A stretch of DNA of 22,618 nt from a virus: the IMG/VR virus record IMGVR_UViG_3300023174_000673, positions 1-22,618 of that record. The stretch is one strand, 5' to 3'. Numbering within the stretch: position 1 is the stretch's first letter; each line of letters begins with the position of its first letter. The notes under the pieces were generated by a model that saw nothing but the letters and a program-made list of their open reading frames with translations, searched no databases and had not been told where the DNA came from. Below are positions 1-5,832 of this stretch, in pieces. The translations under genes and the position numbers were made by a program.

Positions 1-282
1 GAAGAAATGCAGAAAAGACTTTTTAAAGAAATGATGTATGTCCCTTTCTATGATAAAGAACAAAGAAAGGGACATTTGAATTTAATGAAAGAATTTCTAG
101 AAAAACAAAAAGTTTTTATTTTTAGGCTTTCATTTTCTGATGACCCAGAAGCAGTAGAGATGAAAGAGCGTATGCTTGATTCTGCTGAACTTCTTGGATT
201 TGATAAAAGTCAAGGATTTGATGCTTTTTTCGAAATGCTCGAAGGAACTATCAAAGGACTTGAAAAAACACTTGACGATTAA
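1..282 (+). CDS. C-terminal part of a small protein upstream of gp32 (DUF1825-like; gp33 position)
   Basis: The reading frame is open from the first base, so the gene probably starts before the window; the first internal ATG is at 7. The visible part is charged and helical, with a stretch around residues 25-60 (LEKQKV..RLSFSDDPEA.EMKERM) that resembles, from memory, small cyanobacterial and cyanophage proteins of the DUF1825 type. In T4-like phages the late-transcription co-activator gp33 often lies just upstream of gp32, so this could be the cyanophage counterpart of gp33, but I see no similarity to T4 gp33 itself. The gp32 promoter begins inside its last codons (-35 at 272-277). Function is therefore open: the family resemblance is moderate, the gp33 role is inferred from position only. 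Confidence 0.5.
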   Translation, partial: EEMQKRLFKEMMYVPFYDKEQRKGHLNLMKEFLEKQKVFIFRLSFSDDPEAVEMKERMLDSAELLGFDKSQGFDAFFEMLEGTIKGLEKTLDD

Positions 283-300
283 AGGTGTATCTGCTATAAT
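272..300 (+). promoter_or_regulatory. Sigma70-type promoter of gp32
   Basis: TTGACG at 272-277 and TATAAT at 295-300 are separated by exactly 17 bases, and TGC directly before the -10 box makes it an extended -10. Transcription would start near 307, giving an AU-rich leader of about 38 bases before the gp32 ATG at 345. The -35 box lies in the end of the preceding gene. A host-sigma70 promoter fits early or middle expression of a DNA replication protein. The same layout recurs at 22501-22529. Confidence 0.8.
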
Positions 301-344
301 AAGTAGGTCCAATACAATCCAATATTAAAATACGGAGAATATGA

Positions 345-625
345 ATGTCTTTTGCTGATTTAAAGAAGCAATCAAAGATGGGTTCCTTGACTGAGAAACT
401 CATTAAACAAGTTGAGAAACTCAACGAAACTGGTTCCAAGGATGATAATCGTTTTTGGAAACCTGCGATGGATAAAGGTGGAACTGGTTCTGCTGTAATC
501 CGTTTTCTTCCTGCTGCTGCTGGTTGCGAACTACCTTGGGCACAGGTTTGGTCTCACGCATTTCAAGGACCTGGTGGTTGGTTGATTGATAACTGCCTAA
601 CTACTAATAAAGGGCAATGTCCCGT
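345..625 (+). CDS. gp32: Single-stranded DNA binding protein gp32, exon 1 (join 345-625, 1809-1956, 3116-3592)
   Basis: T4-like gp32 coats single-stranded DNA during replication, recombination and repair, and recruits other replisome proteins. The three exons join in frame to 301 residues, the same length as T4 gp32 as I recall it. Exon 1 encodes residues 1-94: the basic N-terminal cooperativity segment (MSFADLKKQSK), the start of the OB fold (GSAVIRFLP) and most of the zinc subdomain. Zinc ligands are H71, C84, C92 and C95, spaced H-X12-C-X7-C-X2-C; T4 has a similar H-C-C-C set. Codon 94 (Val) is split: GT at 624-625 plus T at 1809. The Shine-Dalgarno-like CGGAGA at 333-338 selects the ATG at 345, not the one at 341. 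Without splicing, translation would stop at 632 after 95 residues, lacking C95. Confidence 0.93.
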
Positions 626-702
626 CAAATAACACAGGCGGCTTTATAAGGTAACTTATAACGAAAAACTCTGTTAATTGCTGGAAACCCTAAACGAAAA
701 TA

Positions 703-710
703 GATAAATA
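703..710 (+). promoter_or_regulatory. T4-type late promoter inside intron 1
   Basis: GATAAATA matches the T4 late promoter core TATAAATA at seven of eight positions. It lies 23 bases before the endonuclease start at 734. The spacing is nearly identical at the other late-type motifs of this window (21-24 bases at 2073, 6836 and 7587). T4 intron endonucleases are known to be expressed from late promoters inside the intron. Confidence 0.65.
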
Positions 711-733
711 GTTTGTAAACTAAACGAACTATT
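707..733 (+). promoter_or_regulatory. Hairpin covering the translation start of the intron 1 endonuclease
   Basis: AATAGTTTG (707-715) can pair with CGAACTATT (725-733), a 9-bp stem with one G-U pair. The 3' arm ends directly before the GTG start at 734. In a long transcript from the gp32 promoter the start would be occluded. A transcript starting from the late promoter (expected near 716) would lack the 5' arm. Intron 2 has the same layout. Role inferred by analogy with T4 I-TevI. Confidence 0.55.
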
Positions 734-1678
734 GTGGAAAATAAAATTTCATTGATTTCTAAAGATGGTTTTTATTGTGAACTGAATAAAAAATATTATT
801 CAACCTTGCGGGGTATGTTAAATTATCTTCGTACTCATAATATGAGTTCTGAGGATTATTATATAAAATATCTTGGAGATGTTGGTAAATGTTTAAAATG
901 CAATAAAGATACACATTTTATTAGAATTACGGAAGGATATAGAACATATTGTTCTGTGACTTGTTTATGTAAAAGTAAGGAGCACAGATTATCCATAAGT
1001 AAACGATTTGAAGGTCAAGATGAAAAAAGAAAACAGGCAATAGATAAATGTAGAGATACAAAATCTAAATGGTCTGATGAGTTTAAAAATCAATTGACCG
1101 AAAAAAGATTGAATACTTTAATTGGAAAATATGGCGAAAACTATTTCTCCGAAAAGACCAAGAAACAATGGGAACGAAGAAGTGAGGATCAAATTAAAAT
1201 TTTAGTTGATAAATCAAATCAAACTAAAATTAAAAATGGAACATATAGTCCAAATCCTTACAAAAACACATTTAGAGATTTTAAATGTGGTGAGTTTAAT
1301 TTTAGAGTTCAAGGTTATGAAGATATTACTATAGGTCTTTTATCTAAACTTATAGATTTGTCTGAGTTAAAAACTGGTAATAACGTTCCGAGAATATTTC
1401 TTACAGAACATAAAAATTATTATCCAGACATCCTTTATCGTAATCTATTAATAGAAGTAAAAAGTGAATATACTTATTATCATTTTTTGGATGAAAATAA
1501 TGCAAAACACTTATCTTCTATTGCACAAGGTTTCGGTCATATCTTTTTTATAATACATTCAAAGGATGTATTGAAAAATAGAACTTTAAAAAATGAAGAA
1601 ACTTATTTATCTATTTTACGCAAGGCAATCAGCAGCCAAGCCTCATTTGGTGAGGAAGGTTCAACGACCATCCCGTGA
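734..1678 (+). CDS. Homing endonuclease of gp32 intron 1 (zinc motif plus PD-(D/E)XK nuclease)
   Basis: A 314-residue protein inside the ribozyme, with a likely role of cutting intronless gp32 alleles so that repair copies the intron in. The N-terminal part has C53-X2-C56 and C73-X3-C77, a zinc-binding module common in phage homing endonucleases. A lysine-rich linker (about 85-170) probably contacts DNA. The nuclease motif follows: P231-D232, then E241-V242-K243-S244, the PD-X8-E-X-K arrangement of PD-(D/E)XK enzymes. It is a clear paralogue of the intron 2 protein with identical D-to-E spacing. The start is GTG, since no in-frame ATG precedes residue 28; no clear Shine-Dalgarno is visible. 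The last ~17 residues are encoded by intron core helices P4', P6 and P7, so they are probably not a functional domain. No GIY-YIG or LAGLIDADG motif is seen. Confidence 0.82.
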   Translation: MENKISLISKDGFYCELNKKYYSTLRGMLNYLRTHNMSSEDYYIKYLGDVGKCLKCNKDTHFIRITEGYRTYCSVTCLCKSKEHRLSISKRFEGQDEKRKQAIDKCRDTKSKWSDEFKNQLTEKRLNTLIGKYGENYFSEKTKKQWERRSEDQIKILVDKSNQTKIKNGTYSPNPYKNTFRDFKCGEFNFRVQGYEDITIGLLSKLIDLSELKTGNNVPRIFLTEHKNYYPDILYRNLLIEVKSEYTYYHFLDENNAKHLSSIAQGFGHIFFIIHSKDVLKNRTLKNEETYLSILRKAISSQASFGEEGSTTIP

Positions 1679-1808
1679 CTGGGAGTAGGGGAAAGTTCCC
1701 CGAAATGCAGAGACACCCAAGTGGTGTGTGATATGGTCTACTCTTATATGAAAATATAAGCAGGGAAATGTCCCGATTAGTGATTAACGATCACTAATGA
1801 ATATAAGG

Positions 1809-1956
1809 TTGTGAAGCAAATCGTGAACTATGGAATACTGGAAGTAAAGATAATCAGAATATTGTTCGTGATCGTAAGCGTAAACTTTCTTATTACGCAA
1901 ACATTTATGTAGTGAAAGATCCTGCTGCTCCTGAAAATGAAGGACGAGTGTTCCTT
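1809..1956 (+). CDS. gp32: gp32, exon 2
   Basis: The exon starts with the third base of the split Val94 codon and encodes residues 95-143, opening with C95, the fourth zinc ligand. It contains the conserved gp32 block [18 protein letters not shown], part of the DNA-binding OB fold, and [12 protein letters not shown], which in T4 gp32 reads almost the same. The exon ends with a complete Leu codon (CTT, 1954-1956). Read alone the frame would stop at the TAA just inside intron 2 (1957-1959). Confidence 0.92.
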
Positions 1957-2064
1957 TAACTTAAATTAGAGGCATATAGTAGTAATATTATATGAAAACC
2001 GAGTGAATTGCTGGAAACTCTTGTTAGGTAAACTAACTAAAACAGATTCAATGTGAAAGAAAAC

Positions 2065-2101
2065 TTTTCTTTTATAAATAGTTTTATATTATAAAAGAAA
2101 A
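2065..2101 (+). promoter_or_regulatory. Perfect 13-bp hairpin before the intron 2 endonuclease start
   Basis: TTTTCTTTTATAA (2065-2077) is the exact reverse complement of TTATAAAAGAAAA (2089-2101), leaving an 11-base loop. The 3' arm contains the purine-rich AAAAGAAAA that would serve as the weak ribosome site for the ATG at 2105. The late promoter TATAAATA (2073-2080) lies in the 5' arm and loop, so a late transcript starting near 2086 would lack the 5' arm and leave the start open. Confidence 0.7.
2073..2080 (+). promoter_or_regulatory. T4-type late promoter inside intron 2
   Basis: TATAAATA is an exact match to the T4 late promoter core. It lies 24 bases before the endonuclease ATG at 2105, inside the intron, and within the 5' arm of the 2065-2101 inverted repeat. 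Confidence 0.75.
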
Positions 2102-2104
2102 CAT

Positions 2105-3025
2105 ATGACTGAAAAATTGTATTGCGATTTAGATAAAAAATACTATTCTAAAATGGGAATAGTTAGAATAATCAAAAAATTTGGAATAGATCCAAAAGAT
2201 TATTATGATGAACATTTTAAGTCAGATACCGAAGGCATTTGTCTTAATTGTGAAAAATCTACAAAATTTACAAAATTTTCATACTATAAATTTTGTAATT
2301 GCAAATGTTCATCTCAGTATAATAAAAATACTGAAAAATTATGGAAAAATTCTTCAGAGGATCAAAAGAAAACTTATATTAATAAGATGTTAAACTCTAG
2401 ATATTTAAATACTTCTAAAGAAGATATTGAAAAAAAGAGAGTAAATACTTTACTTAAAAATACTGGTTTTGGTTCTTATTCTGAATTTGTATCAAACCAT
2501 AAGAAGGAGTGGTACAAAACATTAACTGAAGATCAGCATAATGAACTATTTGATAGAATAACTAAATCAAGAAATCAATACAAATATCATATGTATACAC
2601 TAAATGGTATACAAGTTAGAACTCAGGGATATGAAAAATATGTTCTTGATATTCTAATTAAGTATTTTGATAATACAAAAATTGAAGTTGATAGTAAAAA
2701 ATCAATAAGATACAAGGATGAAAACGGAAAAATTAGACGTTATTATCCAGATATTATAATTGATAATTTATTATTTGAAGTAAAATCTCTTTATACTTTA
2801 AAACTTCATAAAAATAATGTATTGTTAAAAATGGAAGCATCCAAAAATGCTGGATACATACCATTTTTAGTTGTATGGGAACCTAAAGAATCTGAAATGT
2901 GTGAAAATAGTTTAATAGAGACAATCAGCAGCCAAGACCTATCACATAAGGTAAGGTTCAACGACTATCCGTTTATCGGAGTAGGTTATAAGCAAATGAT
3001 AACCGAAGTGCTCGGAATCCATTAA
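2105..3025 (+). CDS. Homing endonuclease of gp32 intron 2 (zinc motif plus PD-(D/E)XK nuclease)
   Basis: A 306-residue protein, paralogous to the intron 1 endonuclease and with the same domain order. It begins LYCDLDKKYYSK, matching FYCELNKKYYST in the partner. Zinc ligands C46-X2-C49 and C64-X3-C68 follow (C66 is an extra Cys). A basic helical linker leads to the conserved RTQGYE segment and the nuclease motif P215-D216 with E225-V226-K227-S228, same spacing as in the partner. A downstream K..ASKNAGY segment also suits this nuclease type. The ATG at 2105 is chosen because it aligns with the partner N-terminus and follows the late promoter. The last ~33 residues are read from the intron core (P4' through P3'), which explains their odd composition. 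Its expected target is the intronless gp32 junction near VFL-YKF. Cleavage activity is inferred, not visible. Confidence 0.82.
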   Translation: MTEKLYCDLDKKYYSKMGIVRIIKKFGIDPKDYYDEHFKSDTEGICLNCEKSTKFTKFSYYKFCNCKCSSQYNKNTEKLWKNSSEDQKKTYINKMLNSRYLNTSKEDIEKKRVNTLLKNTGFGSYSEFVSNHKKEWYKTLTEDQHNELFDRITKSRNQYKYHMYTLNGIQVRTQGYEKYVLDILIKYFDNTKIEVDSKKSIRYKDENGKIRRYYPDIIIDNLLFEVKSLYTLKLHKNNVLLKMEASKNAGYIPFLVVWEPKESEMCENSLIETISSQDLSHKVRFNDYPFIGVGYKQMITEVLGIH

Positions 3026-3115
3026 AAATGGATTATGATATAGTCTGTTCTACTTTGAGAGGAGTAGCCGAATAAGATTCGGGATTGGTATTTGCGAACC
3101 AATCCGAACATAAAG

Positions 3116-3592
3116 TATAAGTTTGGTAAGAAAGTTTTTGATAAGATTATGGCTGCGATGCAACCAGAGTTTGATGATGAAAAACCCATTAATGCTTTTG
3201 ATTTCTGGGAAGGTGCAAACTTCAAGTTGAAGCTTCGTAAGGTAGAAGGATACTGGAACTATGATAAGTCAGAGTTTTCTGAACCTGGTCCTCTCTTGAA
3301 TGATGATGATGCTCTTGAGGAAATCTATAAGTCCATTCACGATTTGAATGAATTTACAGATGAAAAGAACTTTAAATCTTATGAAGATTTGAAGAAGCGT
3401 TTGGGATATGTTCTTGGAAATAAGAGTGCGTCTAAGCGTCAAGATCAAGAAACACTTGATGAGGAAGAAGAGTTTGTGCCAACAACAAAGAGTGAATCTA
3501 CATTCACTTCGTCCTCAAAATCTAGTTCTTCTGTTGACGAAGATGAAGACGATGATACTCTTTCTTATTTTCAAAAGTTAGCTGAAAGTTGA
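3116..3592 (+). CDS. gp32: gp32, exon 3
   Basis: Encodes residues 144-301 in frame after exon 2, opening with YKFGKKVFDKIMAAMQPEF, the conserved end of the DNA-binding core, followed by INAFDFWEGANFKLK. The C-terminal ~45 residues are a Ser-rich linker plus a strongly acidic tail (VDEDEDDDTLSYFQKLAES), the domain by which gp32 contacts replication partners and controls its own DNA binding. A TTG upstream at 3092 is in frame but lies in intron sequence, so it is not the start. The gene ends 30 bases before a terminator hairpin. Confidence 0.93.
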   Translation, partial: YKFGKKVFDKIMAAMQPEFDDEKPINAFDFWEGANFKLKLRKVEGYWNYDKSEFSEPGPLLNDDDALEEIYKSIHDLNEFTDEKNFKSYEDLKKRLGYVLGNKSASKRQDQETLDEEEEFVPTTKSESTFTSSSKSSSSVDEDEDDDTLSYFQKLAES

Positions 3593-3621
3593 TTTTCAAA
3601 ATCGACTTTTGATTACCTTTT

Positions 3622-3651
3622 CCCCCGAGAAAAATTTCGGGGGATTTTTTT
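3622..3651 (+). terminator. Rho-independent terminator of gp32
   Basis: CCCCCGA (3622-3628) pairs with TCGGGGG (3637-3643) in a seven-pair GC-rich stem with an 8-base loop, followed by A and a run of seven T. The T-run is only on the plus-strand side, so it ends the gp32 transcript and is not an obvious terminator for the converging minus-strand operon. Confidence 0.88.
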
Positions 3652-3664
3652 GTCTGTAGGGTTT

Positions 3665-4324
3665 TTATACCCCAGTAAGTCTTGGGTTATATGTTGATTT
3701 ATTTGTTTGATTAATATAATCAGATGAAGATCCATATTTCATAGAATTTTTCAAGTCACTAATAATTACTGATAGATAATCTGGTTTCAATACTCTAATT
3801 TTTCTCTTATCTTCATTTAAACTTGTTTCATATTCATAATTGGTCACTTGTTTGGTTGGATTTAATGTGACTCTACTGTAATCAGTTTTTGAATATGTAA
3901 TTGTAAAGTTTGAATCAACTTTGAGTCCAGCAGGAATTACAACTCTATTATAATTATCTAAAACTTCAGTAGTTTCGTGGTGATGTATATTTGATATATT
4001 TTCATCAGAACCATACTTTTCTAGCATGTAGTTATATAAATCATAATTACTCAATGGCCATTGTTGTCTTATGTTTGTGATGTTATTTGTATGTAAAATG
4101 ACCCAATCCAATTCTGAATTGTTATAAACTTTATTTGCAATTTGTTCTGGTCTTTCGTTGTCTAAAATTTCATAATAAACAAAAGCAGTAATGACATTAA
4201 TAATATCATTTCTAATTGCTGCTCTTTTAAATATATTTTTGACAGTAATATAGTTTTCGTTTGAATCTGAATCTGGTAAACGAGAAAGATATTGTAAATT
4301 TGGTAATTCTTTGAAATATCCCAT
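3665..4324 (-). CDS. gp53: Baseplate wedge subunit gp53
   Basis: About 219 residues against 196 in T4. gp53 joins wedge subunits around the hub and is required for baseplate completion. The diagnostic segment is in the N-terminal half: YYEILDNERPEQIANKVYNN followed by LDWVILHTNNI, matching the T4 gp53 pattern RPEELANAIYGNPQLYWVLL. The C-terminal half (about 115-219) is polar and less conserved, ending in a segment (KPDYLSVIISDLKNSM) like T4 IKIIAKSDINSFMNDL. I choose the ATG at 4324 (MGYFKELPN), which matches the family style; a TTG two codons earlier at 4330 would overlap the gp48 stop. It is the last gene of the minus-strand operon. Confidence 0.83.
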   Translation of the reverse strand: MGYFKELPNLQYLSRLPDSDSNENYITVKNIFKRAAIRNDIINVITAFVYYEILDNERPEQIANKVYNNSELDWVILHTNNITNIRQQWPLSNYDLYNYMLEKYGSDENISNIHHHETTEVLDNYNRVVIPAGLKVDSNFTITYSKTDYSRVTLNPTKQVTNYEYETSLNEDKRKIRVLKPDYLSVIISDLKNSMKYGSSSDYINQTNKSTYNPRLTGV

Positions 4325-4326
4325 TT

Positions 4327-5832
4327 TCAATAACCTACATCGTCGTTTTGTACTTGATCCAAATCACCAAGATCTCCAGATCTTGTACTAAAGATAGATG
4401 TCTGATAGTCAGTGTTATAAATTGGTTCAAGTTCTGCAAATTGCATCGTAATAGTTACAGATACTGGTTGCCCTTCGTCATAAGCAGCCCAAGTTCCTTC
4501 TGGTGCATAATTTACACTAAAATTAGTCAATGCACAGACTTTGAATTTATTCAATCCAGAAATGGGATTATTTTTTCCAGTTTTATATCTTAATTTAAAA
4601 ACATTTGGAGTTCCAAGAAAAAATGAACTTTGTCCTGCTTGTCCAGTTTGTTTTCTTGGGGACATACCTTGCTTGAAAAAACGAATAATTCTTTTTACAT
4701 TTCTTGCTTCTTTTGTACTTCTTGGACTCAAACGATAAGCAAATGTAAATTGACGAAGTTCTGGACTATTAAATAAAAGTTCCAAGTTTGAGTTTGGAAC
4801 AATTCCAAAACCTCTTGCTAAAATACTTTCCGGTGATACTTCAAATTGTGCCATTTTAAGTATTTGTGAAGAAAAAGCAGCGGAAAAAGCTCCTAGAGAT
4901 TTTGGAGAACCAACTGCAGCACCAACGACATCCTTATATATTGATAATGCTGCTCCTCCTTTTGCTGCTTGTAATATACCTAAAGGACTTTGCCCTTTTG
5001 TTAATAATTGGCCAAATCCTGCAATACCTCCTGCAACACCTCCAGCACCTAAATGTTCTGACATTTTATTTAATGCAGTTCCAGTTGCACCTGCTGTCAT
5101 TGCATTCATTTGATCAGAACCCCAAGAAACATTATTGCTGTCTGATATTCCATTTGGAATTGGAAGAATAGCTAATCCAATCAGTTCAGATAGTGCAGTA
5201 TTTCTTTGTATGTTATTTTGAATTACACTTGTTGGATTTGTAAAAATACTTTCTGCTCCTGTTGGTTGGTATCTATATTGTGATATTTCTAGTCTATCTT
5301 GTTCTGATGTAATCATATCAATTGGATATGTAAGTAATTTTGTGTCATTGAATAGTGCTTTTTCATTTGTATTTGCAAAAGCACTACCAGAAACATTAAA
5401 AGGAGTTAGTGACGGAATAGGATTCGTAATAGCTCCAAAAATAGCACCAACTTGTTGTATAATTCCTTGTGGTCCAGTTGGTGATGTTCCTCCTCCAATT
5501 TGTGTATCTTGAGATCCGGCTTTATTTTTTATAAATCCAGGAAGAACACCAGTTCCTGATGTTCCTCTTGCTTTTGTGATACTATTGGTTACATTTTCGT
5601 GAACTGTTATTCTTTCTTTTGGATCTGATATTACACCAAGGCCATTATTATTCCATACGCCATTTTCATATATTGCTACTTTTGCTGTTTGGACGCCACC
5701 AACAGTGACTATCTCATAAAGCTTTGTATTTCCATTATCTGGATCATAAGTAAGCTGAATTTTTCTTTCCCCTACTTGTAGTGGTTGTGGGGATAGTTTG
5801 TAGAAATCGTTATTTACTGGTTTTTCAGCCAT
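4327..5832 (-). CDS. gp48: Baseplate tail tube cap protein gp48
   Basis: A 501-residue protein, longer than T4 gp48 (about 364). gp48 sits on top of the hub and starts tail tube growth. The C-terminal ~170 residues carry the tube-like domain: SNLELLFNSPELRQFTFAYR, SPRSTKEARNVKRIIRFFKQ, FLGTPNVFKLRY and NFSVNYAPEGTWAAYDEGQP, then VSVTITMQFAELEPIY. This pattern is typical of T4-like gp48/gp54 and tube relatives. The middle part (about 110-330) is Gly/Ala-rich with weakly hydrophobic stretches. The ATG at 5832 directly abuts the stop of the upstream gene and the stop lies just before the gp53 ATG, so the genes are co-translated. Assignment to gp48 instead of gp54 is based on neighbourhood and length. 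Confidence 0.78.
   Translation of the reverse strand: MAEKPVNNDFYKLSPQPLQVGERKIQLTYDPDNGNTKLYEIVTVGGVQTAKVAIYENGVWNNNGLGVISDPKERITVHENVTNSITKARGTSGTGVLPGFIKNKAGSQDTQIGGGTSPTGPQGIIQQVGAIFGAITNPIPSLTPFNVSGSAFANTNEKALFNDTKLLTYPIDMITSEQDRLEISQYRYQPTGAESIFTNPTSVIQNNIQRNTALSELIGLAILPIPNGISDSNNVSWGSDQMNAMTAGATGTALNKMSEHLGAGGVAGGIAGFGQLLTKGQSPLGILQAAKGGAALSIYKDVVGAAVGSPKSLGAFSAAFSSQILKMAQFEVSPESILARGFGIVPNSNLELLFNSPELRQFTFAYRLSPRSTKEARNVKRIIRFFKQGMSPRKQTGQAGQSSFFLGTPNVFKLRYKTGKNNPISGLNKFKVCALTNFSVNYAPEGTWAAYDEGQPVSVTITMQFAELEPIYNTDYQTSIFSTRSGDLGDLDQVQNDDVGY

Larger units (their letters stand above)
626..1808 (+). ncRNA. Group I intron 1 in gp32 (self-splicing ribozyme, IA-like, carries an endonuclease)
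   Basis: The last exon base is U (625) and the last intron base is G (1808), as group I introns require. Core pairings found by eye: P1 exon CCGT with internal guide GCGG; P2 TTATAAG 644-650 / CTTATAA 655-661 closed by a GUAA tetraloop; P3 CTCTG 669-673 / CAGAG 1708-1712; P4 TGCTG 679-683 / CAGCA 1630-1634; P7 GACCAT 1666-1671 / ATGGTC 1733-1738; P8 ACACC 1713-1717 / GGTGT 1723-1727. Extra hairpins between the P7 5' strand and the P3 3' strand (1671-1702) suit subgroup IA. P9-side hairpins include CTTATAT/ATATAAG (1743-1760) and a 9-bp stem 1776-1784 / 1790-1798. The endonuclease gene is inserted in the P5 region, and its last codons run through P4', P6 and P7. The 5' region resembles the T4 td intron. 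Confidence 0.93.
1957..3115 (+). ncRNA. Group I intron 2 in gp32 (self-splicing ribozyme, IA-like, carries an endonuclease)
   Basis: Bounded by exon U1956 and intron-terminal G3115. P1: exon TCCTT end pairs with guide GAGG (1969-1972). P2: 1973-1981 / 1986-1994 with a GUAA tetraloop, as in intron 1. P3: CCGAG 1999-2003 / CTCGG 3011-3015. P4: TGCTG 2009-2013 / CAGCA 2926-2930. P7: GACTAT 2963-2968 / ATAGTC 3040-3045. P8: AATCCAT 3016-3022 / ATGGATT 3028-3034. Hairpins between P7 and P3' (CCG..CGG 2969-2979; GGTTAT 2984-2989 / ATAACC) again suit subgroup IA. Further 3' hairpins: CTACT/AGTAG 3050-3067, CCGAAT/ATTCGG 3068-3082, GATTGGT/ACCAATC 3083-3104. It is homologous to intron 1 but diverged, with compensatory changes in P3 and P7. 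Insertion point falls between VFL and YKFGKK of gp32. Confidence 0.93.

Noticed and set aside
1-282. Confident assignment to late-transcription factor gp33
   Set aside because: No similarity to T4 gp33 is visible; only the position fits.
345-3592. gp32 as a pseudogene broken by insertions
   Set aside because: The fragments join exactly in frame at canonical group I splice sites, and the exons show no degeneration.
3092-3592. Independent gene starting at TTG 3092
   Set aside because: The first eight codons lie in the intron 3' hairpin; the rest is gp32 exon 3.
3600-3660. Bidirectional terminator serving gp53 too
   Set aside because: Read on the minus strand the hairpin is followed by AAAAGG, not a T-run.
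4866-5171. Plus-strand ORF of 101 codons
   Set aside because: Leu-rich shadow opposite gp48, with no promoter or ribosome site.
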